Source: Danio rerio (taxonomy: Eukaryota > Chordata > Actinopteri > Cypriniformes > Danionidae). From it: 64,000 nt of DNA. The stretch is from positions 25,177,501 through 25,241,500 of the forward strand of contig NC_133180.1 in the NCBI RefSeq assembly GCF_049306965.1. The letters are read 5' to 3'. Below are positions 10,524-22,613 of this stretch, piece by piece (the first letter of the stretch is position 1; each line of letters begins with the position of its first letter). The translations under genes and the position numbers were made by a program. The notes under the pieces are model-generated. The model ran no database searches, had not been told where the DNA came from, and saw nothing but the letters and a program-made list of their open reading frames with translations.

Positions 10524-12460
10524 CAAACCCTCGTCCAGCATGTTATGATAGCACTGACCAATGGTAACAGTTGTGTAACAAAAGGTCATCGTACCATTAC
10601 TGACTTATGCATTCATTTCCAGTGCAAATGGCAATACTAGTTACATTTTTATTCAAATTTTGAGCCCAATTCAGTCATTGTCCATAACATTTGTGTTCGG
10701 TAACGGTTGTATACATGCACTGCGGGCTGATAGAACGAGCATCAAATACCTCCAGATGCACTTCTGCACCTGAGAGTGCACAAACATAATGACGGCGTTT
10801 GACGTCATAGCCTACACAAATTTAGGTATGTGGTAAAATAATGTATGTTAAATAAGTATTGTGCTTTTTTTTTTTTTTTTTTACATTTGTGGCTTTTAGA
10901 TGTTAATAAAAATATTGTTTTCCCTTTCTTAACCACAAATTTCATTTCATATTTTCAATGAAACTACAGATTTCACATGGCTGACTGTATCTCTGTAATG
11001 ATGCATTTGTCATTGGTTCATTTATGTCAGCTGCTGTGGCATGCAGTGCACGTTTTATCTGGAAAATAGGGTTTATTATGACTTAGGTGTGTGTGTGGTA
11101 TTTCAGTGGCTATTTTTAGTTATTGGCACGTGAAGCATTTTAAATGTTGTTTATTTTAAAGCATTTCATGTTGTGCACACTGCCAACTGCTGTTGAGAAA
11201 TGCACTAACGTTGAAAGCATTTGCTCGTGAAGTGATCACGCTTTTAGTTTTTATTAAAGATGATGCATTTAGGCGGTCACTTTGACCAACTGCTCTACTT
11301 GTTCAGAAAGCACTGCAGAGAAAAGGCAAGCACAAGTGTGTGAGGTACTGTAGGTTGCTGATTAAGAGAACATCAGGGAGATAACATGCTCGTGTATTTC
11401 TTTTTTTGTAAGGTTTTTTTTTTTTTTTGGTTACATTTCCGTTCTAGAGACTGGTTGGTAATCTTCATTAGGAAATAAATAAACGTTGCCTTAGTTGTCC
11501 CCATCGTTTCAGTCGTGGTACCTTGTGTTTCAAAAGGGAAACGCTTCACTTGAGTCTGCATTTGTGATGCTGTATGTTACGTATTTGCCGTGGAGTGACG
11601 CTTGCTTTCTTGCATTGATATTTTAGAGGAAATGCCTTCTACGCATGTGCTTTTTTGCATTTGTCTTAAATATTCCTGTATGGTTTTGTGGACATTTGCT
11701 AAAGTTATTGTGTGCAGATCTTTATCACGTTGGTATATGAAATAGATTTAATCATATTCTTTACTTCAAAGGGTAGAGCACCTACAAAAAGAAAGGTGGT
11801 GACTTCGTACCTCGAAGAAAATCAAACCATGCTTATATTCAATAGCTTGAAGAACAGTGTGAACCAAAGCTTTAAGTCTTATGCATTTTTATAGAATATT
11901 GCTGCATAGCTACTCATAAAAAAATATATATATATAACTTACATGCATTGAACAATATAGAAAAAAAGATGCAATAACTGCTGAAATAAAATATGGTCCC
12001 TGTTTGAAGAAAACTACTCCGATGAGAGAAAAAAAAGATCAAACATTTCTGGCCTTAAGATTTTAAGGAAGATAAAATAATCTGGTTTTCTTGGGACAGC
12101 GACTAAACACTGCAGTGCACTGTCATTTTGAACTTTAGTATTTTAGTTTGTGTGCTTCTGAATGTTTACTGCGTTTGTGAAGGATCTTTCCTGTTTTTCA
12201 TGAGCACAAGGCTGCTGCCACACAGAGAATATGCTTTCCCACTTAACGTCTGGAGTGTACGACTTGTCCTGTTCAGTCTTGCCAAGTGTGTATTAGCCGT
12301 ATGAAGAGATGTGTGCTTTTTAGTCACTGTTGTCGAAGGGATGGTAATGTTGGATGATTTAGCTGCAAGTATCGCTGCCTAAACAATGTTTTAATGTGAC
12401 ACATGATCGCTGATACGCAGTGATTTGTTTATGCAAATAAATTGATGCCCAGAAACTGAA
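10524..12460 (+). other. dgcr8: dgcr8 3' UTR with several poly(A) signals
   Basis: The sequence runs on after the stop with no repeat and no splice signal. AATAAA occurs at 10905-10910, 11985-11990 and 12436-12441, among others. The last is followed by a T/GT-rich stretch suited to cleavage. Alternative 3' ends of about 0.4 to 1.9 kb are therefore possible. A long DGCR8 3' UTR is also known in mammals. Confidence 0.65.
12436..12441 (+). terminator. dgcr8: Distal poly(A) signal of dgcr8
   Basis: AATAAA, followed within about 25-40 bases by GTCTTGTGCTGTTTTTGTCT, a typical GU/U-rich downstream element. It is the last such signal before the opposing trmt2a gene. Confidence 0.7.
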
Positions 12461-12588
12461 GTCTTGTGCTGTTTTTGTCTGGGATATTTTAATGCAACTA
12501 AAAAGAGGAAAAAGGGAAACGTGTACAAAATAGTGATAATGAGCACTTAAAGTTGGTTAAGACATAAGAAAACACAGCTTCTTAAGTG

Positions 12589-12594
12589 TTTAAT
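12589..12594 (-). terminator. trmt2a: Likely poly(A) signal of trmt2a
   Basis: The minus strand reads ATTAAA 28 bases after the stop codon. No better signal lies nearby, so the 3' UTR would be very short and would end just clear of, or overlap, the dgcr8 3' end. Confidence 0.45.
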
Positions 12595-12621
12595 AGAACA
12601 ACAGCGGTTTTGTTATGTTGT

Positions 12622-15600
12622 CTATACGTCAGTGTTGGTGCTGTAGTCCACTCTTTCAAACAGCAGGATGGTTTCACAGTGCATTGTCTGAGGGAAGAGG
12701 TCCACAGCCATCGCTTTCACTGGACGAAATGCAGCTCCTCGCACACGGTTTGAGGGAGCTCTGCAGAGACTTAATAAGACATAAGCATTGTATAGTCATT
12801 CAAATTAAGAATGTAAAGTTAAATGGAACATTTTGCGTTTTATTTTATCCTGTCAACTACATAATTGATCCCCTTTTTTTCAAGAAAGTCAATATTGTGT
12901 TGGAGTACAAAAGTTAAAAAGACTAGATTTAGACTGCAGGAAATGTAGCCCAAAGCACTTGTTTTGTTAGCCCATATGTAACTTGACAGTGTAATTGACA
13001 CAAGCCTCATGAAATGTGATCACTATAAAGATGTGTTACCATTACAAATATGATCCTGAATGCCAGAACACTGGTCTGCTATTCTGAGACCCAGATCCTT
13101 TATTTCTCTTTACTGTTTTATTATTATTATTATTTTACATTTCATCATAATTGCAACACAGTTGATTTGTATGATTAATATCAGTTGTGCTGTAACAAAA
13201 CAAATCAGAAATAGCTGCATAACAGTAAGTAGTCAACAAAAAAATCTGTTACCATTGTGAAAATACAATGTAGAAATTATTTTACTCTATATTAAAGAGC
13301 TAAACATGACAACAACTATGCACAACTATTGTAACAACTGTCCTATTGTGCAACATATAAAATAATTTAACATTCAAATAGAATATGAACACTTCCCAGA
13401 AAACCTTTATTTAATGTCATCTAATACAGTGGTTCCCAAACCTTTCAGCCCAAACCCCTAAGATAATGCCAGTGACTTGTGACCCCCAAACTCCGCAGAG
13501 GTGGTTATAAATATACAAACGTTGCTCATATAACAATAGGTCTATATATAAATCATATTGGCAACAAAGTACAACAGTCTAACAACCCTGTCATTTTCAC
13601 AATCGTGTATCAATGTTTATAATTTAATATTAACCTCGGCTAAAGACACTGGTGGACAATGTTTTCAGCACAAGTCTATTCTTGGTTTAATTTGAGATCA
13701 TTCTCAATGTTCAGTTGTGGCCTGTATTTGATTGCCATAAAGGTGTCAACGTTTACCCTGGCACTATAAAAATCAATCAGCTGATGCTAGTGCTGTGTTG
13801 TCACTCTAACATAAACACACCAATCCTATGAAAAAAATTAAATAATTTAAAGGCTGTCGGCTTTTCAGTTGCATGTTGTTTTATTAATATAAAAAACTAC
13901 TATTTTTACAATTTTTACACACAAACGGGTAAAACAAGGCTAAATCTGGGCTGTTTGAAAATTTATCGCAAGTCCAAAAACAGAAATGAATAATAAAACG
14001 TGAATACTGTTTAACTGATGAATAGTCATTTTTTCTAGCTTTTGTTAGATATCTATTAGATTTTCATCCCAAAAGTAGCCATGTTGTAACATCCAATGTT
14101 TTAGAGTTAAACATCTCTTAGATTTCCTTTAAACAAAATTATTTGGATTGCAGCCAAAAATTTGTCAAATAACTTTGACATGTCAGCAGTTTTACTTGAA
14201 CCTTCTTAAATATTACTACTTATATTTCATAACTTAATTCATAATGTATTGGATGTCTCTGCTCTGAACTTGTTCCTGCCATTTTACATCATGGAAATAA
14301 AATGGTCACAAACTGCATTATTTCATTATACAATGGGATTAAACTTACTCAATAAAATTGTTCATCGCTGCTTTGGCATTGCAGGCGACATAGACCAGTC
14401 TCTTCAGATGCTCTGCTTTTCTGATTGCAAGAATAACTTTGGAATCTAAGAAGAGTGAGGAAAAAATAAGGTTAGAGAGATTATAAAATACAACATCTGT
14501 TTAATAAAGTATAAGACTGTACGCACGTAGGCCTGCCCTCGGAGGGTCGACGATTGCGGTGACATTTGGGGAAACGACAGCATTAAGGATAGTGGGAAAC
14601 ACGTCCTCAGCCTTTCCACAGTGAAACTCCACATTGGTCAAACCTGAAAATGTACAGCTGATGTCCGAGTAGATCATGGGAAATACATTTACATTCAGTC
14701 ATTTAGCAGACACCTTTGTTTTAAGTGACTTACAACAGTTTGAAAAGAGAGAAGTGTTTCAACTGGTGGTTTGTCAAGCCCACTCATCTGTGTGAAGCTC
14801 ACTTCATAAATGCACAATGTTTTTTTTTTTTTTTTTTTAGATTTTGAGTGATTGTAAGAAAGTGTCTGGTGCAAGTGTTTGTTAAAATGACAGATGAAAG
14901 ATTGTATTTTCTACAGGTGGTTTATCACGCCTACTCACCTGTGTGAGGCATACACAGAATTGAATAATGTTTTGAGGTAGTTGTGTATAAAATAAACAAA
15001 GAAAAAACAGGATGGGGATGATTTCATTCTAGCTTACCGTTAGCTTTAGCATTAGCCTCAGCATCTTTTACTGCCTCTTGGCACAACTCTATGCCAATCA
15101 CCTTCTTCACCCTCTGTTAATGAAAACATGAAAGTTGTTTTCTCTTCATTCATATATTTTTTTTGTTTATTCTTGGAACCAAACGCGCCACCTTTGCCAG
15201 TGAGATGCCGATGGTTCCGGTTCCACAGCACACATCTAGCACAGTGCTGTCCTGGTCCAGCTGAGCCCATTCACCCACGGCCGAGTACAGGATCTCAGCA
15301 GCAGGTGTGTTTGTCTGACAGTATCAGAAAAATTACAATGGAGGATATTTTACATCATGATCAGTATTAATGACAAAAACTTGATGACAAAAAGGAATGA
15401 GCAGCCTGCTGCCTTTTAACATTGAATTCATTCCTAAAATATATGATCACCTGGAAGAATGAGTGTGGAGAAATGCGGAATTTGAGTCCGAGAAGCTCCT
15501 CATGAATCCACTCTTCTCCAGTCACATGTTCACATGGCAAATCCTCTGTGCCCGCAGATGTTCTGGGTTGACAGAAATGAAGAAATATATTTAGATTTTA

Positions 15601-18600
15601 GTTGACCTGCACCCTAGTTATCAGAGATTTCCGGGATCTTACCTTTGTCCCATTCTCACAAAGTACAAAGAAGTAACAGCACATTCTTTTCCTTCTCCTT
15701 CTGTGAAATACTGACCCAGGTTCTGTTTCAGCTCCTCAAGTTCTTTCTCTTGAAGTTTCTTGATTGAAAAAAAAAAAGTGTTATATTTGGAATTGAAACA
15801 AGTGACTGCCTTCTCAATAGCCTTCAAATCGTGAAAATAAAAACTGTGAACTAAAAATATGCATTATGTAAATACTCACTGGCCACTTTATTAGGTACAC
15901 CAGGCCAGCTACACATTAACGCAAATTTCAGCCAGTCACATGGCAGCAACTCAATGCATTTAGGCATGTAGACTTGGTCAAGACGATCTGCTGCAGTTCA
16001 AACCCGAGCATCAGAATGGCAAAGAAAGTGACTTTGAACGGGTCTTGGTTGTTGATGTCAGACAGGCTGGTCTGAGTATTTCAGAAACTGCTGATCTACT
16101 GGGATTTTCACACTCAACCATCTCTAGGGTTTACAGAGAATGGTCTGAAAAAGAGAAAATATCCAGTAGGTGGCAGTTCTGTGGGCGCAAATATCTTGCT
16201 GATGCCAGAGGTCAGGGGAGAATGACCAGACCGTATAAAAAGACAACAGTAATTCAAATAACCACTAGTTACAACAGAGGTATGCAGAAGAGCATCTCTG
16301 AACACACAACAAGTCCAAACTTGAGGCGGATGGGCTAATGCTGCAGAAAAACACACAGGGTGCCACTTCTGTCAACTAAGAACAGGAAACTGAGGCTACA
16401 GTTTGCACAGGCTCACCAAAATTGGACAATAGAAGATTGGAAAATGTTGCCTGCTCTAACAAATCTCCATTTCTGCTGCAACATTTGGATGGTAGGGTCA
16501 GAATTTAGAGTCAACAACATGAAAGCATGGATCCATCCTGCCTTGAGTCAATGTTCCAAGCTGGTGGTGATGGTGGTGTATTAGTGTGGGGGACATTTTC
16601 TTGGCACACTTTGGGCCATTAGTAATCGAGCATCGTGTCAACACCACAGCATACCCGAGTATCGTTGCTGACCATGTAATAAAGCGTGAATCATCTCAGA
16701 CTGGTTTGTTGAACATGACAAGGAGTTTACTGTACTCAAATGGCCTCCACAGTCACAACACCTCATTCCAACAGAGCACTTTTGGGATGTGGTGAAATAG
16801 GAGATTCACATCATGGATACGCAGCCAACAAATCTGCAGCAACTGCATGATACTATCATGTCAATGTGGACCAAAATCTCTGAGGAATTTTCGAGTACCT
16901 TGTTGAATCTATGCCATGAAGGATTAAGGCAGTTCTGAAGGCAAAATGGTGTCCAACCTGGTACTAGTAAGGTGTACCTAATAAACTGGCCAGTGAGTGT
17001 ATATTGTTATGCATTTATTTTTAGAAACGGGATCTGTTAGTCATGAGGATGCATTGTTCTGCAAAAGGCCTTATTGCATTGCATAACTCAAAAAGGATCG
17101 ATAAGTTGCTCTGGATATTCTGAATACTCAGCCCCTCTATGAAATTTATTTTATTTATTTTTTTTTTTAGAAATGCCTTGTATGTGGCCATTTCTAAGTA
17201 TAGGGATTTTCCTTGCCATTAATGCTTAAATAACATGTCCGTTTCCTTTAATAAAAAATATGGCTGCAATATTTATAAAACTACCAAGATCCATCGTTTT
17301 TTGTCATGACAATGCAATAGGGAAGACAATCTAATGGTGCCATTTTGCTGTAGCTTTTTTCCACATTTAAAAAGTATTGGCAAACAATTTACAAAAATCT
17401 GCAACAGAAACCAGGCCCATTGACTCTAATGATTAACTCAAAAACCATTAATTTAGGGAAAAAAAATAGTGCTCTGAGACAGACAGACAGACAGACAGAC
17501 AAAATGGTTTACTCAGGATTTCTTTCAATGGTGAAAAAAAATTCTATAAAATCATATATAAAATATACATTGTGCATAATGCTGATATTTGGAAAAATGG
17601 CACTCTTGTGTGATGTATTACTTGACTATATTGTCTAGGAATGTAAGGATTCACTGTGAGCTGGTTGTAAATCGATTAAAATAAGTGACAATTAAAACCG
17701 GTAGAAATGTTGAATGAATCGCAATACAGAGGAGGCCCTGTGTTTACAGGCACAAATTCGCTGTACCTGCACATCAGCGGCAAGCAAGAGTTGGGGCGGC
17801 AGAGTAAAATGACAGTGATGAAGTGTGTTAGCCAAACACAAACTGTGCAAATACTGCAAAAAGACGTTTACTTGCACTAACAACAACGAATATGATTCAC
17901 ATAAACCATCAGCACAGTGAAAACTACTGTCACAAATGTCTATACGCAAAAAAATAAAAAAAAACTATTATTAAGTAATAGAAGTAATATTAATTATTCA
18001 CCTTCATAATCATGTTCAACTCCTGTCTCTATCCTACTATAAAATAAGTCATTTTATGATCAGTTTTTTACGCCAGTGGCCAGTCCCCGGAGCAAAGGGC
18101 CTATTGATCATCTCTGTACATTCTGCTCTCTGGTTTAGGAAAGGCTTTCCTCTCCACACCATCTCAGTCCCCAGTGAAAGAGTTTTGTTCATCAGCAGGG
18201 GACATTGTAAATGTACAAAGACCTCAGCTTATGCTAGAAAACATAGATATGCTGACATTTCTTTTGAAAAATGTGAAATCCCAGCACAGTCACAGTTTTA
18301 GTTTGTTTGTATTAATGAATCTTCTTTAGTTTGTATTATTCTTTTTTGGTTTTAAAATAGCAATTTAGTTATGGCAGAAAATATATTATTTAGCAGAAAA
18401 ATGTGCAGAATTCAAGGAAAAAAATGAAAGGGCTCTTCACCTTAAATTTTTTCAAATTATTTTGTTAAACAAAATATGACTAAATCGCATCGAATCGTGA
18501 GTCAGAAGAATCATTACATCCCTAATATTGTCATATCTTAAAAATAACACAAACAAAAAAAGTGAATGAAACACTCAAAGTCAGCTAGCATTGTTATTTA

Positions 18601-21600
18601 TTACTGCTTATTTCATATAGCAGTGACAAATCTTCCGCAATTAATAAAATACATAAGTGAAGTTCAATGCAAACAAGCAGACATAACCAGACTTCTCATT
18701 ACCTGAGGATTGAAGAAAACCATGGCCATAGTTTGCTTTAATCGGGTTGTCCGTACCGTCAGCTGCCGCCAATGACCCTCATAAGTCTCGGGACTGTACA
18801 CTGCATATGGAGTTGTCCTGATCAAAACAACAACACACAAAACAGAAATAAACACATACGTGATGGTTTCCGGGTAATATAATTCTGCACTTAAAAAGTA
18901 AAACCCTTCATTTTACATATACAGTTAGATTTGGATGCACATCAGGCATAGTCAGCAGTGAATAATAGGAAACATTGACTCACCTGATGAACTGCTGGAA
19001 ACACTGCACAACCCTCTTGGCCTCAGAACACACATTGGTGGTTTCTGATGGACTGACCACTGCACAGGATCCTCCTTTATACTTGCCCAAACGAAAGCCT
19101 ACAGTCCTGTCCTCTCCGTCTGCTCCCACTCCAATCACAAACTCGCACTTATTCCTGTACCCCGTCTAAAAGCACAGGGTGTTTATTAGGCCTTTCTTTT
19201 CTTTCTTTTTTTTTTGGACATGGAAACATTATAACAGTTTCTAGTCAACATGTGTGCCAACTGCCAAGATGTTAATTACAGACCATGCATATAAGTATAC
19301 TACAAAGCTTGCAGAACCCTAAATCTGTCAGAATGTGCTAAGAAAATACAACAGCCTTTTAAAGTGCCTTTAAGATAAGTAAAATACATTAAAAAAATCA
19401 TGATTGAACCATGACAATTACTGCATTCTTTTTACATTCTACCCTTCTGTGTACCTGTGAATAACAGGTACACAGTGGTGATACCATACTACTATCTAAT
19501 AATTTTGTTAAAGAGCCCGTATTATGGGTTTTTGAAAATGAACTTCCATGCAGTGTGTAGCACAGCACTAAGTGAATGAAAACATCCAGCTGAGGGTTAA
19601 ATCTGAAAGTGCACCATGTTTAAAACTATTGATTCTTTAACGAAATAGCCGACTCAGAGTCGAATAAATTAATCAAGTTGGGTTCAGATGTTTTGGTTAA
19701 ACGCGTCAACGTCAATACAGTACATGACCAAATATGAGGTGCCGGTTCCAGTAAAACGTGAACGCGCATTTCCCTTCAGACACTAGCGGAGCGTAGGGGA
19801 TTTCGGAAACAAACGGTTAAAGTTCATTTTCACAACAACACCACAGTATAGCTGACCTGCTGTGTTTGCTCTGGTCGTTTTTCAGATTTTTGATACAATA
19901 ACCTATGCTGCAGCACGGGATTCACCGGCTGTTTGCTTTTGAAGGAGCAGCAGAGACTATTATGGGGCTTTATATCAAGGGACTTTGTCAAGAACTTTCA
20001 CAGTTCAAATGAACCAGTTTCTTTTTCCTCCGGATCATAACATTCAAGTGTAATTAAAATTGTTGCCTCATTTTGTGTAGTTTGCAAAATAGGTGTTTAA
20101 TTGTGTGTTGTAAATTGTAATCCCTTATCTATTATAGATCAGTGCTTGTACAGTATCTCTCAGGTTAAATCTGTATGTGCTATTTCACATATTGCGTCCA
20201 AAACCACATTGAAAACGTGATGCGCGTTTCTTCCTTTACTGTGTTAATTGCGTTTCTGAACTCCCGATCCTCTGCTGTTTGTCTTTGCTATGACCACCAT
20301 TAGCTGTTCAAACAGACATATGCAGTCAATTTTCAGAATAGTTCATTTTTTGCCAGTATATATTATTACTGAATGTGTGTCATTGTTATTACTTGGGGTT
20401 AGGTTTAAGAGTAGAGTAATATGCTGGTGTTTAACTGCATTAGACTCTCACATAAGCCCCTTTCACACAGTGATACCGGTAAATATCTGGAAAATTTCCG
20501 GAACGACTTTACCGGTATATTCAAAAAAGCGCTGTTCACACTGGCGAGGACGTTACGGAAATTTTCCGGAAAAGAGCATTCACACATCCATTCCAAAATA
20601 CCGGTAAATTCTGACATCATTCACCACAAATGAGCTTTAAACGGCTGCGCTTGTATTTGTAAACATTTGACTAAATTACAAACTCTGTGGATGATCAATA
20701 TTGTGAACAACTTTCGCAGGATCACTTTCGCATGTCGAGATGTTCATAATATGTGCGTGTGCAGACGCTCACAGGCACACGCAAAGCTTGAAGGTAAACA
20801 AACAACGGCTTATCATAAGCATCTCATCGATGATTATTTACACAGTTGGCATTAAGAAGAACATATAAACGTGATCTGACTAACTTCTAGCAGCTAAATG
20901 TGTCTGGAAAAATATTCAAAGGCTTTTATTCTCACAAACCGCGCGGACGTAAATGCGCCTGACTGTTGTGATTGGCTAAAGCAGACGTCTCACGTCAGCA
21001 CATTCTAGACGTGCACGCGCTTATTACGGTAATCTTCCTTCTGCATTCACAGAGTGCAGCATTCCGGCAAATTGCCGGTAATGTTACAACTTCTCTTTCC
21101 CGAAAAGAGCCAGAACGAATTTACCGGTATTTTCAAAAAGGACCTGTTCACACATACAACCTACAACAAGAAAGGTCTGTATGTGTGAAAGGGGCTATAA
21201 TCTGCTATTTCATAGCCGTGGTGGGCATTTCTCTCATGCTGAACCCAGTTGACCAATCACAACAGAATGGGTCATCGGACCAATCAGCACAGATTAGCTT
21301 CGCGCTAAGGAGGGGTTTGGGAACCGCTGAATCGCTTAACAAACCATATGGGATAAGTGGGTAAAAGTAAATGCATGTTATAAGACAATGAAAGTGTTTT
21401 TTGACCTTGCATGCATATCAGCCTGTTGTTGGACACCCTCAAAACCAGAATATGACCTTTTATAAGGCATAACAGGGGCTCTTTAAATATGTTAATTACA
21501 ATTTATGTGAGCACATAGGTTTACCTGCAGGGGTGATGGTCGTATGGCTTCGAGTGGACAACACATTTTGTTGTGTTTTTCTTTTTGGACGAACAACCAC

Positions 21601-22607
21601 GGAAGCATGGCTTTGTTGTTGTTGCCAATTTCTCTGAAAACAAATATGGAAGATAGTTAAAAGATTTACTAATCAACATAACTTGCCACTGGAAGCTTGT
21701 ATTTAAATGTATAGATGGCAGTGATATAAAAAAAACTAAATTATTTATGAATATACAGCAGTAAACATTTAAAGTAGATCAAAACCTCTAATCAAAGTTA
21801 TCCTAAAATGATTTATCAACACCCATTCCTGTCTTAGGACAGTATTAAAAAACTTTTTTGATCCATTTGTTGACTAAAATATGGTCAAATGCTGACTACG
21901 GTATATATCTTAAAGCCATTAAGTAACCTCATCAGAAAATACCTGGCGAGTTTTTGGAGAACACCTTCGACTTCTTTCTCTTTCATCATCAGCTGTTCTT
22001 CATAAGGCACTTTCCACAATGGGGTCACGGCATTGGCAATCTGTATACTGGGAGGCTCTTCCTCCTCCTTTTCTGCCTCCTGGCTCCCTGTATTTCGCTT
22101 GGCACCAGGTTGCCCGCTGTCCGCCTCCTCCTCCTGTTTCCTCTTCTTGAGGATGGGATCTGCTTTGGGCTTGGCCAGCCGAACACTCAGCACATTACTT
22201 TTCCACTGCATGCCATGCACTGCCTTCATGGCCTTGTCCCTTTCCTCCTGGTTCTTAAAAGTGACAAAGGCAAACTTTTGTCTGCCGAGCAGCTTGATTT
22301 TGTGAGGATTAATCCCATGCTTGTTGAGGAACTTCTTCAGGTCGTTAAATCCAATGTACTTGGGCAGGTTCTGGATCTCCACTTTATAGATCTCGGAGGT
22401 GAAGAGATCCTCCTTGATGTAGCGGTAAACATCCCCTGCTGCAGCCTGTCCTTCTGCTGCTTCTGGCTCATTCTCTTGGTTTTTCTTCTCTGTCGAGTCT
22501 TCTGGCTCGTTCTCTTGGATTTTCTCCTCCGTCAGTTCTTCTGGTTTCTCCTCTGCACTGGGTAATAAACCAGCTGGATCATTCTGGTCAACGGCAACAT
22601 CTGTCAT
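12622..22607 (-). CDS. trmt2a: tRNA (uracil-5-)-methyltransferase homolog A, complete, 11 coding exons
   Basis: Makes 5-methyluridine (m5U54) in tRNA using S-adenosylmethionine. Coding exons, 5' to 3': 22607-21943, 21633-21525, 19165-18984, 18817-18703, 15758-15643, 15562-15451, 15314-15192, 15113-15038, 14643-14527, 14445-14349, 12769-12622. Phases agree, giving 619 aa (human 625). An acceptor at 22614 lies 6 bases before the ATG, so a non-coding first exon lies further up. Domains: acidic Glu-rich leader; RRM (about 73-147) with RNP1-like KFAFVTFK; basic linker; TrmA/RumA-type catalytic domain with SAM motif VLDVCCGTGTIG (458-469), IVDPPRAGL (530-538), nucleophile Cys560 in YVACNAKAA, and a C-terminal HCE whose Glu603 is the likely base. 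Human has YVSCNPRAA, so Ser and Pro beside the cysteine are both Ala here. Its introns carry several DNA transposons. Confidence 0.95.
13427..13530. mobile_element. Single hAT-like terminus in trmt2a intron
   Basis: CAGTGGTTCCCAAACCTTT and the following GTGACCCCC-type text match the left end of a very common vertebrate hAT family. No matching right end is visible, so the element is truncated or its end is decayed. Confidence 0.5.
14687..14745. repeat. Short interspersed repeat fragment common in fish genomes
   Basis: ACATTCAGTCATTTAGCAGA followed by CTTACAAC resembles a tail module shared by many teleost SINE/LINE copies. Only about 60 bp remain. Confidence 0.5.
14759..14973. repeat. Local direct repeat pair in trmt2a intron
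   Basis: The segment 14759-14823 (TGGTGGTTTGTCAAGCCC, then CTCATCTGTGTGAAG) recurs in diverged form at 14917-14973 (GGTGGTTTATCACGCC, then CTCACCTGTGTGAGG). The spacing is about 158 bp. Each copy is followed by an AATGTTTT stretch. This is an old local duplication or two halves of an unknown element. Confidence 0.5.
15873..17001 (+). mobile_element. Degenerate Tc1-type DNA transposon in trmt2a intron
   Basis: The ends TACTCACTGGCCACTTTATT and, inverted, TACACTCACTGGCCAGTTTA are flanked by TA. The plus strand encodes pieces of a Tc1 transposase. The helix-turn-helix region reads VRQAGLSISETADLLGFSHS, with decayed frames following; TTGGGATGTGG near 16780 is the site of the DPNPIEHLWD-type motif. 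At 1.13 kb it is near full length for an older copy, but the frame is broken many times. A shorter relative lies at 41637-42220. Confidence 0.85.
17477..17502. repeat. (GACA)n microsatellite
   Basis: About six perfect GACA units in a trmt2a intron. Confidence 0.9.
17636..18524 (+). mobile_element. Internally deleted hAT transposon with BED-finger and dimerisation remnants
   Basis: Ends TAGGAATGTAAGGATTCAC and its imperfect complement GAATCATTACATCCCTA are flanked by an exact 8-bp duplication ATATTGTC (17628-17635, 18525-18532). Inside, the plus strand shows LCKYCKKTFTCT, the core of a BED zinc finger. Farther on it shows, across frames, VPSERVLF and NIDMLTFL, typical of the hAT C-terminal dimerisation region. 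The catalytic middle is missing, so this copy arose by internal deletion of a full hAT element. Confidence 0.88.
19512..21482. mobile_element. TTAA-type (piggyBac/Looper-like) non-autonomous element in trmt2a intron
   Basis: The left end AGAGCCCGTATTATGG and right end CATAACAGGGGCTCT are imperfect inverted repeats. Each is bordered by TTAA (19508-19511, 21483-21486), the target of piggyBac-like elements. Length is about 1.97 kb, including a complete second element at 20455-21196. No transposase frame was found. Confidence 0.78.
20455..21196. mobile_element. 742-bp palindrome-ended element nested in the TTAA element
   Basis: AGCCCCTTTCACACA at the left is repeated inverted at the right as TGTGTGAAAGGGGCT, with ATA on both sides (possible 3-bp duplication). 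Within both arms the text TACCGGTA recurs several times. It is non-coding and lies wholly inside the larger TTAA-bordered element, so it is the younger insertion. Confidence 0.82.
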
Positions 22608-22613
22608 TTTGCT

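Noticed and set aside
16045-16338. 97-codon frame with a helix-turn-helix resembling a regulator
   Set aside because: It lies between inverted repeats of a Tc1-type element and matches Tc1 transposase N-termini.
20290-20633. Overlapping frames of about 100 and 70 codons
   Set aside because: They cross the border of a non-coding palindrome-ended transposon and have no family resemblance.
21954-22565. 203-codon plus-strand frame across trmt2a exon 2
   Set aside because: Shadow of the real minus-strand exon; its leucine/phenylalanine-rich text is the complement of the Glu/Lys-rich trmt2a leader.
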